Of a stretch of 64,000 nt of DNA, positions 1 through 7,445 are shown one piece after another (the first letter of the stretch is position 1; every line of letters starts with the position of its first letter). This DNA is from a virus. Under the pieces are notes generated by a model that worked only from the letters and a program-made list of their open reading frames with translations, searched no databases and was not told where the DNA came from. A program made the position numbers and the translations under genes. The stretch spans positions 124,001 to 188,000 of the IMG/VR virus record IMGVR_UViG_3300020473_000011. One strand, given 5' to 3'.

Positions 1-285
1 CCACGTGCCCATACCTATCCCTGTTGCTTTAGCGAGACGCACAGCGAACGCAGGCTCGATATTCACCTTCTCATTAAGGAAGTTAGACAGGTGCTTCGGC
101 GTGACGCCTAGGTGCTCGGCCACGGCTTTATTCGTCATATTGCCTACACGCGTTAGGCAATGGCGTTTAAAGAAATCAGACGGGTGTTTACGGAACCCAC
201 CGTCTGGGCGCTTCTTAACCTCTAGGCCGTCAAGCGGCAAACGAGGTGCCAGCTTAACGAAGTCAGGAAATGTAGAGTTAGTCAT
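1..285 (-). CDS. higA: HigA-like XRE antitoxin, 3' end cut by window edge
   Basis: Probable antitoxin and DNA-binding autorepressor of a HigBA module. The 95 visible residues hold the HigA-type signature HPSDFFKRH (residues 34-42), then a helix-turn-helix reading NKAVAEHLGVTPKHLSNFLN, then EPAFAVRLAKATG. HigA proteins normally end about ten residues later, so only the C-terminal tip is missing. A strong AGGAGGTTCACA ribosome site precedes the ATG. It starts 10 bp after the toxin-like gene, in the toxin-first order typical of HigBA. The roughly 30-residue N-terminal extension before HPSDFF is longer than usual. The family call is by motif reading only. Confidence 0.8.
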   Translation of the reverse strand, partial: MTNSTFPDFVKLAPRLPLDGLEVKKRPDGGFRKHPSDFFKRHCLTRVGNMTNKAVAEHLGVTPKHLSNFLNEKVNIEPAFAVRLAKATGIGMGTW

Positions 286-295
286 TGTGAACCTC

Positions 296-661
296 CTATG
301 GCTCGTTTTTGTGCAGTTGCACTTCGATTTTGTACAGGCGGTCAGGCTCTATCTCAAAGTCAGTCTTGATGTCGGACTTTGCCAGTACAGAGCCGAGTAC
401 GCAAACAAAGGTAATTGCAGCAAGTGGCTCAGCGCCGTTGATTGTGATCACCGCACAATAGCGGTCAGGATCAGACGCATCGTGATTGTATGAAGGAAGG
501 TCTTGCAGTTCCTCAATCTCTTGAATGGCATCAAGATCATTAAGGATGTCGTATGCCTTTACCTGTACAAGATACGGCGCGTCTATCAAACGGTACGAGT
601 CAGGCTGCTGTTCAAAGAACGCAGCTTCTAGGTCTTTCGAAATAAAGTGGATTACTGCCAA
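296..661 (-). CDS. higB: HigB/RelE-like toxin candidate
   Basis: Candidate mRNA-cleaving toxin, the first gene of the HigBA pair. The start resembles HigB proteins (IHFISKDLEAAFFEQ, compare the family pattern I-x-F-x-x-K-x-L-x-x-F-F). The middle (LNDLDAIQEIEELQDLP) resembles the helical part of that fold. The usual tail with the WRI-F pattern is replaced by divergent sequence (LAAITFVCV), and 121 residues is longer than a typical HigB of 90-100. Translation appears to start at TTG, with AAGGGCG upstream and no other start in frame. Two matching inverted repeats lie upstream. Position next to a clear HigA supports the call, but activity is uncertain. Confidence 0.55.
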   Translation of the reverse strand: MAVIHFISKDLEAAFFEQQPDSYRLIDAPYLVQVKAYDILNDLDAIQEIEELQDLPSYNHDASDPDRYCAVITINGAEPLAAITFVCVLGSVLAKSDIKTDFEIEPDRLYKIEVQLHKNEP

Positions 662-694
662 GTGTGTCGCCCTTATTTAGTTGATTATTGCTGT

Positions 695-759
695 TAACCT
701 TTGAGGTTATCTTAGCAAGGCACACGGGTACCGTCAATTAAAATTAACCTTAGAGGTTA
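695..759. promoter_or_regulatory. Operator pair of the higBA promoter region
   Basis: Two 15-bp near-palindromes, TAACCTTTGAGGTTA (695-709) and TAACCTTAGAGGTTA (745-759), are exactly 50 bp apart just upstream of the toxin-like gene. TA antitoxins of this type usually bind such inverted repeats, so these are the natural candidates for autoregulation. Confidence 0.6.
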
Positions 760-929
760 TCTTTTGGGTCTGACCCGAGGACAGACAGGTCAGCACCATT
801 AGGCTGTGCTACTTGGGTTACTGCAAGTTGTACTCTGTAATGTACAAGGCGATGTACAAAGCCGCTGGTTTCTACTTGGATGGGGTGAGCCTGCCCCGAG
901 GTCAGACGGGGCAAAAGAGGTGAACAGCC

Positions 930-2249
930 CTACTTAGGTTCGAACTGTTTGTGACAGGTGATGATATGGTCGGCCAAGACAGGGTCTAGTTTGTGCTCTT
1001 TGGCCAAGTCGCCGAATTTAGCGACTGCATTACGTACCTCGTCGATGATGGTCTCGGCGCGGCGCTTAGGCACATTACAGTACTGGGCAAACGCGTGTAT
1101 ATCATCCAGCGTATGACCAGCACTCTTACCATTCAGCGTCAGCTGGTGGCTCTTCGTCCAGCGCCCGCTAGGGTCGTATGAGAATGTCATATCGTAAGCA
1201 GGTGATAAAGACCACTGGCCACGTTTGTTCATCAAAAAGCCGAAGTTCTTAGAGTGGTCGTCAAAGTTAACTGCAAAGTGATTGAACACCGTGCGTCGAA
1301 ACTGTTGCTCAATATCAACTTGCGGTAGTCTTAATTCTCGCATCGACATAATCAATTGTTCGTAGCTATACGCGGCGACATCATCACGGTCGATATGCGC
1401 CAGCCCGCACCAGCTAACGAAATGTACCTTATTGCCACGCTCATCACGGTCGAAGCGCTCGGTAACAAAGTGGCGGGCGCTGCCATCATCCAGTAGCTCA
1501 CAATGCGCCATGTTGATCCCCGCCTCTGCGCACAGTAGCGAATAGATGTATTCAACCACCGTCATATCATTCGGGTCGACGCCGTCTCGGTCTTTATTAT
1601 TAGATATTCCATCGAACTTAATAAGATAGTAGCCAAAACCCTCGGGTGCTTTTACTTGGCCTGAGCGAACTTCGTTACGCTCTTTGTGCCATGCAATCAA
1701 TGCCTTTGCTCGTGCGCCACCAGCCCCTGACGTACCAACACGAATAGCATCACTTAGGTTATCATGCTGATCTGCGGCCAGTGTTGTCTGGAACGCTTCA
1801 CGCTCATTAACGATGTCATTCGCGAACTGGGCAAGGTCGGCCACGTCGAACGCTTCACTTGTTTCCAGTGCACGTGATGACGGGTCGAACTCAAGTGCAC
1901 CCATACCACGCTGACCGATGTAGCATAGTTTCTCTACAGGGTTCAACGAGTCGGGCTTGCGACCGTTCTTGGCCAACCACTGGTTAATGATTTTGTTACC
2001 GTAGGTATCAGGAAGGCTGTCTATGACCATTCCGTTAAGCCCACTGAACGTACGCTTTGAAATGTTATCGAAGACGTAGGGTTCATCCCTTAGTGGCATA
2101 ATAAGCGGTGCTACCTGTATACCACTTTTTTGAAAGCGTGGGTCGTATCGAAATACGGCCACGTCGTTGCGCTCATCCCATGCCAGTGCGCCTATGCGTG
2201 TGCCCCATAAGCGAACCGTTGCACTGTGAACAATTTTATTGCTCGACAT
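930..2249 (-). CDS. hipA: HipA-family Ser/Thr kinase toxin
   Basis: Serine/threonine kinase of the HipA persistence family; in E. coli the homolog phosphorylates glutamyl-tRNA synthetase. Visible motifs in order: a Gly-rich loop GTSGAGGARAK (172-182) that carries the autophosphorylated Ser region, the catalytic loop NFDDHSKN (328-335, catalytic Asp330), and the metal-binding AYDMT (351-355). The 439-residue length is normal for HipA and no key residue is missing. The ATG is preceded by AAGGATC. The gene is divergent from a HipB-like regulator, whereas classical hipBA is one operon with the antitoxin first. Two operator pairs lie between them. A phage-borne copy could stabilise the element or act against other phages. 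Confidence 0.93.
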   Translation of the reverse strand: MSSNKIVHSATVRLWGTRIGALAWDERNDVAVFRYDPRFQKSGIQVAPLIMPLRDEPYVFDNISKRTFSGLNGMVIDSLPDTYGNKIINQWLAKNGRKPDSLNPVEKLCYIGQRGMGALEFDPSSRALETSEAFDVADLAQFANDIVNEREAFQTTLAADQHDNLSDAIRVGTSGAGGARAKALIAWHKERNEVRSGQVKAPEGFGYYLIKFDGISNNKDRDGVDPNDMTVVEYIYSLLCAEAGINMAHCELLDDGSARHFVTERFDRDERGNKVHFVSWCGLAHIDRDDVAAYSYEQLIMSMRELRLPQVDIEQQFRRTVFNHFAVNFDDHSKNFGFLMNKRGQWSLSPAYDMTFSYDPSGRWTKSHQLTLNGKSAGHTLDDIHAFAQYCNVPKRRAETIIDEVRNAVAKFGDLAKEHKLDPVLADHIITCHKQFEPK

Positions 2250-2326
2250 ACTTGATCCTTATACTGTATCTATGTACAGTAGTATTATTCAACGAAAACA
2301 ACTGTGATGCAACCTATTTCATTAAA

Positions 2327-2380
2327 TATCATATTTGATACTTAACTTAATTTTTAAACAGTAAAATGTCAAATATGACA
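2327..2380. promoter_or_regulatory. hip operator pair 1
   Basis: Two 14-bp palindromes, TATCATATTTGATA (2327-2340) and TGTCAAATATGACA (2367-2380), are spaced 40 bp start to start. They are close to hipA and probably control its promoter through the HipB-like protein. Confidence 0.6.
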
Positions 2381-2434
2381 CTTAATACCCTTTAGTTCTT
2401 CCACTAAGGGGCGCTCTGCGTTCCTTTTCTTAAA

Positions 2435-2488
2435 TATCATATATGATAATTAACGCTTCTTAATTGTTCTTATGTGTCATATATGCTA
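2435..2488. promoter_or_regulatory. hip operator pair 2
   Basis: TATCATATATGATA (2435-2448, perfect palindrome) and TGTCATATATGCTA (2475-2488) repeat the arrangement of pair 1 with the same 40-bp spacing, close to the HipB-like gene. The second site may overlap its promoter. Confidence 0.6.
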
Positions 2489-2524
2489 TATAACGTCCTA
2501 GACTAATTAAATGGAGCGAAGGCC

Positions 2525-2890
2525 ATGAACCTGACTCTTTTAACGAACAAACAAATCATTGCAGATCTCGCCGAGCGGGTTGATACACTACGTGTCCAAA
2601 ACGACATACAGGTGCGTGACCTTGTTGCGGCAGGTGTCAGTAGCAGTACCTATGCCCGTTTCTTGAAAGGCAATACAATCGGCTTGGATAAACTGATCAT
2701 CATTCTTCGTGAGATCGGCTGCTTAGAAGATCTGAACAAGCTGTGCAACGTCGTGACGATTGACCCGATTGCAGTAGTCGAGCAGCAAACGACGCGTAAG
2801 AAGCGTGTTGCTACGAAGTCTGACGCGATGGCCACCAGCGACGGTGACGACGATGAGGTGTTTGTGTGGGGTGAAGACGCCGACGATTAA
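2525..2890 (+). CDS. hipB: HipB-like XRE regulator (putative antitoxin)
   Basis: Small regulator, 121 aa, transcribed away from hipA. Residues about 8-60 can be read as an XRE-type helix-turn-helix (QVRDLVAAGVSSSTYARFLKG, then LDKLIIILREIGCLEDL), as in HipB. The tail, after a basic patch RKKRV, is strongly acidic and ends DDDEVFVWGEDADD; this resembles the flexible C-terminus by which HipB contacts HipA, although that is inference. The ribosome site GGAGCGAAGG precedes the ATG. Paired palindromes upstream are the likely binding sites. The divergent rather than operonic layout with hipA is unusual. Confidence 0.75.
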   Translation: MNLTLLTNKQIIADLAERVDTLRVQNDIQVRDLVAAGVSSSTYARFLKGNTIGLDKLIIILREIGCLEDLNKLCNVVTIDPIAVVEQQTTRKKRVATKSDAMATSDGDDDEVFVWGEDADD

Positions 2891-2919
2891 GGCATGCTGT
2901 TGCAGTACAAGCATGCCTT
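2889..2919 (+). terminator. Intrinsic terminator of the HipB-like gene
   Basis: Perfect 9-bp stem AAGGCATGC / GCATGCCTT with a 13-nt loop starts at the stop codon and is followed by T residues. Confidence 0.7.
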
Positions 2920-2932
2920 TGACCTGTTCGGT

Positions 2933-3031
2933 TTAGTCCCGTTTACACTTGTTGATTTCGATTCGGATAAGTTCAAGTAGAAGTAATGCAGAGGTACCAG
3001 CCAATAGATGTAATAGGCCAAAGGTTTCCAT
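2933..3031 (-). CDS. Membrane miniprotein, 32 aa
   Basis: Very small gene encoding a peptide with one hydrophobic helix (LLHLLAGTSALLLLELI) followed by a charged tail ending NKCKRD. AGGAAACACTAA before the ATG is a good ribosome site. The sequence is in frame without interruption and fills the gap between the hipB terminator and the next minus-strand gene. Function unknown; phages often carry such membrane peptides. Confidence 0.5.
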   Translation of the reverse strand: METFGLLHLLAGTSALLLLELIRIEINKCKRD

Positions 3032-3194
3032 TTAGTGTTTCCTTAGTTGGGTGTCTTAGTATCGTGTTTCGTTCGGGTCAATGACCCTGTCTCAATCCCT
3101 GCGGTAATTATAAAAGTTTCTGTGCCTACAAACCATACGCTCGGTCAATGTTTCCGTCGAGTTTCATAAATAGTTCACATACGGCCAGTCAGTC

Positions 3195-3223
3195 ACAAAA
3201 AAGCCGTCACGTGGACGGCTTCT
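3195..3223 (-). terminator. Intrinsic terminator, minus strand
   Basis: On the minus strand AAGCCGTC-CACGT-GACGGCTT is followed by TTTT, about 20 bp after the stop of the upstream gene. Confidence 0.75.
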
Positions 3224-3245
3224 TATCGTGTTGTAGGGCAGTCTA

Positions 3246-3680
3246 TTAAGACCACCAGCTACAACGTAAGCGCTCTTCTGGCGTATTCCAATGATTAAGC
3301 ATGATACCTTGGGCACGGGATGAAAGCTTAGGCTTCTTCTCTGGATCTGCTGATGGGTCAATCCAGCGCCACTTGCCGTTATCCGTATCACACGTACCAA
3401 CGTAGTAATTAAACAGTGAGTCACGTACGTCATTCATCGTGAAGCGTGTTGATACAAAGATATGTGTAACGTCTAGACCCATTGTGTCTTTAATGTGCTC
3501 GGCTTCTTCCTTCGGGCATTCAAAGACAAACCACGTTGGGGTCTTCTTTGTCTTCCATGGTTGCAGCAAGGCGATTGGCGATTTGTTACGGTCGGTCAAT
3601 ACTTCACGTACTGAGTTCGGTAAGAAGTAAGCGCCTTCTGAAAGTGTACGAAGTGCTTGTACAGTTGGGTTCTGGGTCAT
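3246..3680 (-). CDS. Hypothetical protein, 144 aa
   Basis: Not recognised. A soluble protein starting MTQNPTVQAL, with a mixed alpha/beta character and a Trp/Lys-rich middle (LLQPWKTKKTPTWFVF). A TTG codon 12 bp upstream could also start it, but the ATG is preferred because the TGAGAC leader common to many genes here lies just before it. A TTGTACAA box lies at 3721-3728 upstream and a clear terminator follows. No transmembrane segment. Confidence 0.7.
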   Translation of the reverse strand: MTQNPTVQALRTLSEGAYFLPNSVREVLTDRNKSPIALLQPWKTKKTPTWFVFECPKEEAEHIKDTMGLDVTHIFVSTRFTMNDVRDSLFNYYVGTCDTDNGKWRWIDPSADPEKKPKLSSRAQGIMLNHWNTPEERLRCSWWS

Positions 3681-3824
3681 AGCAAGTCTCAAATCAAAAA
3701 GTAATTAGGAGTTGCTAGTATTGTACAAGAGTTTGTGTGGGAGTGCTACTATGTCTGTTCTGATTAAGTCTGTGTGCCCCGCGTCTGGCTGGCGGGGCTG
3801 GTGGACTGGGTCACGTCTGCTTGG

Positions 3825-4205
3825 TTAATTGTATATCGGTGACAGGTACTCGCGTATGTGACGTATACAGTCGGCGCGTAGTTCCCGCTGCTTACCCTCA
3901 TACAAGCCCTCCCCCGTTGATGGGACAGGATTTAGAAAACTACCACTGTAATGCTGCCATGTTGCAAAGATATGGCGTCTGTGTGCCTTATGCACGGTAC
4001 TGATGAAACCTGTCTCACCGCAAATGTTACGTACGTCTGACATGTCACCTGTACCCTCGGCGCGGTTAAGTAACACTTGTAGATTTAGGTCAAGCTTGCG
4101 TAACTTCTTGTGACATGACCTGTGGGTGCAGTTTGGTTCAAAGCATACAAAGCAAAGTGGGTCTTTCGTCAACGCGAGGATTTGGTCATCAGTCATGGTG
4201 GCCAT
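3825..4205 (-). CDS. Small Cys/His-cluster protein
   Basis: Unknown 126-residue protein with an N-terminal metal-binding-like cluster CFVCFEPNCTHRSCHKK (Cys-x2-Cys-x4-Cys-x3-Cys with nearby His), which suggests a small zinc-binding fold. The start is taken at ATGGCCACC, preceded by GAGACACTGATAAC; an in-frame TTG further up would add ten residues. A 16-bp palindromic box at 4241-4256 lies upstream and probably carries its promoter. Confidence 0.65.
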   Translation of the reverse strand: MATMTDDQILALTKDPLCFVCFEPNCTHRSCHKKLRKLDLNLQVLLNRAEGTGDMSDVRNICGETGFISTVHKAHRRHIFATWQHYSGSFLNPVPSTGEGLYEGKQRELRADCIRHIREYLSPIYN

Positions 4206-4240
4206 GTTATCAGTGTCTCTTTTACTACTATTCAATAAAA

Positions 4241-4256
4241 ATCATTGTACAATGAT
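4241..4256. promoter_or_regulatory. Perfect 16-bp palindromic TTGTACAA box between divergent genes
   Basis: ATCATTGTACAATGAT is a complete palindrome in the 332-bp gap between divergent genes. On the plus strand TTGTAC is followed 11 bp later by TATAGT. On the minus strand it is followed 16 bp later by TAGTAG. It may drive or repress both directions. Confidence 0.55.
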
Positions 4257-4416
4257 TTGGTTATAGTGTCTACAGAAAACGACTGCACCCGAGTGGTTTA
4301 CAGCTAGATCTAGTTTAGACGCGCATGACCCTGATCAACCCCGTACTGCCCTGCCAACGTCGCTGGTAAAAGAGAAAGAAAAGGAAGATAAGGAAAAGGC
4401 GCAGGGGTGTCCTCAA

Positions 4417-4445
4417 AAAGACGACTGCATAAAAGACGACTGCAC
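4417..4445 (+). repeat. GACGACTGCA double repeat, copy 1
   Basis: Two GACGACTGCA units separated by TAAAA. The same 30-bp arrangement recurs at 4875-4904 with one difference, and a shorter half-copy (ACGACTGCAC) lies near 4280. The copies flank the 90-residue gene on both sides. Confidence 0.7.
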
Positions 4446-4537
4446 GGGTGAGGCTCCGCGAACTGTGTTCCTTTAGTGGGTCGAGTGTTGTACAATGCAA
4501 TCTGACTTTTGTTATGAGACCTAGAGAGAGCAAGACT

Positions 4538-4810
4538 ATGAGTACATTAAGCGCACATCAACTTTTAGAAGACCACGGCCTTACGGCTGAGCAGTTACTA
4601 GAAACAGGTAGCAGCCAGCAAAAGTTGATTGACCACTATACGAAGAACCTTGAAAAGGTGCTAAAGAGTCACGGTGCCACTAGCGATTACTTCACTAACG
4701 CCTTCTTTATGCTACAGGGTGTGAACATGGGCTTGAGTGTAGGCGAAGCTGCACGTTGGACAACCGATGAACTTGAGCGTCTTCACGACATCAAAATCGA
4801 CAACGCGTAA
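4538..4810 (+). CDS. Hypothetical protein, 90 aa
   Basis: Unrecognised, mostly helical soluble protein (MSTLSAHQLLEDHGLTAEQL, later GLSVGEAARWTTDELERL). The start is placed after GAGAGAGCAAGACT; an upstream in-frame ATG would add 30 residues that run through the promoter box and are unlikely to be translated. TTGTAC at 4488 lies 18 bp before TTATGA, a plausible promoter, and a terminator follows the stop. Confidence 0.7.
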   Translation: MSTLSAHQLLEDHGLTAEQLLETGSSQQKLIDHYTKNLEKVLKSHGATSDYFTNAFFMLQGVNMGLSVGEAARWTTDELERLHDIKIDNA

Positions 4811-4842
4811 TACCACCCTTCCCTAAAGATAGACCTTATCTA

Positions 4843-4872
4843 AAGGCAGTGCACTACTGGGCTGCCTTCTTT
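4843..4872 (+). terminator. Intrinsic terminator
   Basis: Stem AAGGCAG / CTGCCTT with a 12-nt loop and CTTT after it, 30 bp past the stop codon. Confidence 0.65.
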
Positions 4873-4874
4873 CC

Positions 4875-4904
4875 AAAAGACGACTGCATAAATGACGACT
4901 GCAC
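4875..4904 (+). repeat. GACGACTGCA double repeat, copy 2
   Basis: Near-identical to the copy at 4417-4445. It lies immediately after the terminator of the 90-residue gene. Confidence 0.7.
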
Positions 4905-4935
4905 TGCGTGGTCACACACCATTGGTGTTGATGTG

Positions 4936-5088
4936 TCAGTCAACCTTCATTAGGACATAGACACCTGCCAGTACGCCGAAGAGGGCAAAGAGAAAGCTCG
5001 TGATTGATTCGTTGTACATGGCCATAATAAGGCCGATGCTGCCTACGATTAGACTAAAAAGTCCAAGCGCCGATACTAGAAAGCTCAT
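4936..5088 (-). CDS. Two-helix membrane miniprotein, 50 aa
   Basis: Almost entirely hydrophobic: a first helix (FLVSALGLFSLIVGSIGLIM), a short polar turn (YNES), then a second helix (FLFALFGVLAGVYVLM) ending KVD. The start follows GACAGGTAATCCTT, a leader very similar to the one before the inner start of the next upstream gene, so the two may be translated in the same way. Function unknown; it could be a holin-like or superinfection-exclusion peptide, but nothing decides this. Confidence 0.6.
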   Translation of the reverse strand: MSFLVSALGLFSLIVGSIGLIMAMYNESITSFLFALFGVLAGVYVLMKVD

Positions 5089-5161
5089 AAGGATTACCTG
5101 TCTCGTGTAGTTCTCCCAGTCTAGCACCGTTTGGACATGCCTGCACCATTGGCTCTGTGAA

Positions 5162-5650
5162 CTAGCGTGCCAGTCCGTATACAAAAGCTGACCACCACAG
5201 GGCTGAGGCTAGTACAACGATTAGGTGTGGCTTAGCGGTGACCGCAGGCGTGTGCTGGGTGACCTTGGGGTCAGGCTCTTTTCCCATGTACTGGTCAAGC
5301 GCGCATGTACAACGCTTATACCATGTGCAGGTTTTGTTATGATGTACGTACATCAGTTTCTCAGGGCTGTTCCGCGTCAGCTCGTCCAGAATGACCTTAC
5401 CGAAGATAGACATTACCTGTCCCCTTGTTATTTGGCGGTTAATTGCGTCGGATGTCTTGCTATTAATTGTACAACGTAATTGGAGTAAATACACATTTAC
5501 TTCATTCACTGCGCCCGTATTTAAAGGGCTGTAGCGGTTCCTACTTTTTGTAAATGAAGCGAACACTTCCATACCACAGTCATAGGTAAGAGTCTCCCAC
5601 CAGCGAGCGCCTAAACCACTGCGGTGCAGGTGCTTTGCATAATTATTCAT
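5162..5650 (-). CDS. Hypothetical protein with C-terminal membrane anchor
   Basis: Unrecognised. The C-terminal half has a Cys-rich stretch (CTWYKRCTC) and a terminal hydrophobic helix (LIVVLASALWWSAFVYGLA). Two starts are possible: the ATG used here, after AGGGGTG, gives 162 aa; an inner ATG at 5413, after AAGGGGACAGGTA, gives 83 aa and may be the real one, because a TTGTACAA box sits inside the upstream part at 5472. Further boxes and the origin-like patch lie upstream. Confidence 0.5.
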   Translation of the reverse strand: MNNYAKHLHRSGLGARWWETLTYDCGMEVFASFTKSRNRYSPLNTGAVNEVNVYLLQLRCTINSKTSDAINRQITRGQVMSIFGKVILDELTRNSPEKLMYVHHNKTCTWYKRCTCALDQYMGKEPDPKVTQHTPAVTAKPHLIVVLASALWWSAFVYGLAR

Positions 5651-5708
5651 GCCGTATTCACCCCTAAAATAGCCCTGCATATTTATTCAAATCGTTGTAC
5701 AAGACTTA

Positions 5709-5903
5709 GTGAATAGCTATTCACCTGTGGATAACTGGGGCGCAGCGCTTTTTGCTGTCGACAATACTGACCCACCTCCACATCAATCATTGTACAACAC
5801 TTCAATGGTGCAGACTTCTGTCCCCAGCCTATTTATGCAGTCGAGTGAATAGGACTTATCCACAGAAATCCGAGTGAATAACACCGATAAATAAGAGTGA
5901 ATA
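5709..5903. other. Origin-like patch: DnaA boxes and GTGAATA iterons
   Basis: A 380-bp gap without genes holds two perfect TTATCCACA DnaA boxes (5726-5734 minus, 5856-5864 plus). It also holds a 16-bp palindrome GTGAATAGCTATTCAC (5709-5724) next to the first box, and three direct GAGTGAATA repeats (5843, 5872, 5895). DnaA boxes with iterons are typical of plasmid-like replication origins. The following 426-residue gene is not recognisable as an initiator, so the call rests on DNA motifs only. Confidence 0.45.
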
Positions 5904-6061
5904 AAACGCCTCAATCCGTTGCTAATGACCTGCGTCTCACTGGTTCACACAATATAGCTTGAGTTATCACTAGTACAGGTGATACCCTTCGCACCCTGAA
6001 ACAGGGGGCTGGTCTTTTAAAAAGATGTGAGGCCGCCCGATGAACTTAAATTAACGTATAA

Positions 6062-7342
6062 ATGAGACGCAAGATGACTTGTAGAAATCACTGTAGTTAT
6101 CATGATGGTACCGACCCTACTTCAAATAAGGGTAATGGTAGGTATGTATGTGACCTTTGTGATAGTGAAACCCAGCTAAGCTGGTGGCCTTCGGTAGATG
6201 AGTTTTTCTATAGACCAAAAAGGCTTTCTCGTGGGCGTAAGGAATTTAAGGAAGCCGAGCACATCAAAGTGGGCTTTGACCCTGCGCGCAAGAGTGAACG
6301 CTACACAGGTCTTTACTACATACTGTGTGAGAACTCACAGCCTCTTACGTATGATGATGTACTCTGGGTGCAGCAACACACGACACCGCTTGAGCTGTTC
6401 GGCCACTACATCAGCCCTGACGAGTTCGACACCCATGATGAGGATGACGTTGCCTTGTGGCATAACCTTTGTGAAATCTACAGTGACTGGCCGACTGACC
6501 CCGAAAGCGAGGAAGGTGCTGCTAAGCGAGAGTGGTACTATGAAATCAGAGAGGGTACCAGCCCTTTCTTGTACGAGGCAGATTCTGTTCTTAGTGTGTA
6601 CAGCCTCGACGGGCATGGGCGTTATCCTGTGCCGAGTAACAAAGGGCAGCTCAGAGGTCTTGCCCTCGATATTGCCTACGACGAGCTAAACTTGATTGAG
6701 CATACTGATGCACAGGGCAACAACACCGACTACGGACTCGTTACCGAGTACGACACGACTAATTGCACATGCGAAGTAGATCGCGTCGAGTTGTCATTTG
6801 ACCCTCTGCAATGCGACGCAGCCTACAATGACAATATGACCGCAGGTGTGAGTGCTATCGCGTATGCACAAGAACCTACACGTAGCCAGAAGCACCCTTG
6901 TGGTACAGTCATTACGCATAAGCGTGTAAAGCCTGACACTGATACCTATCTTAGGGAGCTGTCGTCTATCGTAGAAGAACATCAATCCACCGTGGTTAGC
7001 GCTCTTGAACGCCTGAGTAAGCGTCTATCTGTCAATGAGGGCAAGCGTAGCCTTGTCGTCGTCGAGAACGTGTACCCTACTGCTGTTGCTGCCACAGATA
7101 CCGCCGAAATGGAGAAGCGTCGCGACGAAACCATAAAGCTTATGGCGCTCAGACAGGGTGTCCCCCTTGACCAAGTGGAATACACCCACACGGCACTGGA
7201 AATGGAATCAGCCCCCGTAGGTCAATGGGAGTTGTACACTGTGATAAAGGATAGAAGCTACCTGATAGTCACGGCACCCTATGCTACTAAGATAATACTG
7301 AGTGACAAGGGCTATAAGCCAAAGGCTGGTGGTCGTCTCTGA
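6062..7342 (+). CDS. Large unknown protein with N-terminal zinc-finger-like motif
   Basis: 426 aa, not recognised. The N-terminus carries a Cys/His cluster (CRNHCSYH and, 20 residues later, CDLC), likely to bind zinc. The rest is acidic and mixed. The region around residues 300-345 (EEHQSTVVSALERLSKRLS) is probably helical. The true start may be the ATG 12 bp inside (6074), which follows TGAGACGCAAG. It is the first gene of the plus-strand block and lies directly after the origin-like patch, so a role in replication or early takeover is possible but unproven. Confidence 0.75.
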   Translation: MRRKMTCRNHCSYHDGTDPTSNKGNGRYVCDLCDSETQLSWWPSVDEFFYRPKRLSRGRKEFKEAEHIKVGFDPARKSERYTGLYYILCENSQPLTYDDVLWVQQHTTPLELFGHYISPDEFDTHDEDDVALWHNLCEIYSDWPTDPESEEGAAKREWYYEIREGTSPFLYEADSVLSVYSLDGHGRYPVPSNKGQLRGLALDIAYDELNLIEHTDAQGNNTDYGLVTEYDTTNCTCEVDRVELSFDPLQCDAAYNDNMTAGVSAIAYAQEPTRSQKHPCGTVITHKRVKPDTDTYLRELSSIVEEHQSTVVSALERLSKRLSVNEGKRSLVVVENVYPTAVAATDTAEMEKRRDETIKLMALRQGVPLDQVEYTHTALEMESAPVGQWELYTVIKDRSYLIVTAPYATKIILSDKGYKPKAGGRL

Positions 7343-7445
7343 GACGGCCTTATCTTACGCGAATAATTGAAACAGGTGGCCATTTTACAGCGATAAGCAC
7401 ACGGGTAATGGCGCACTGAGAACTAACCGAAAGGACATTGTCATC

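Noticed and set aside
5-493. Plus-strand open frame across the HigA/HigB-like genes
   Set aside because: It lies antisense to a clear HigA domain with a strong ribosome site, and its translation has no recognisable features.
3776-3800. GCCCCGC / GCGGGGC hairpin as a terminator of the 3825 gene
   Set aside because: A stable stem but no T-run on either strand; too weak to list as a terminator.
4310-4533. Minus-strand open frames opposite the 4538 gene promoter
   Set aside because: They cross the promoter box and repeat, with hydrophobic low-complexity translation and no ribosome site.
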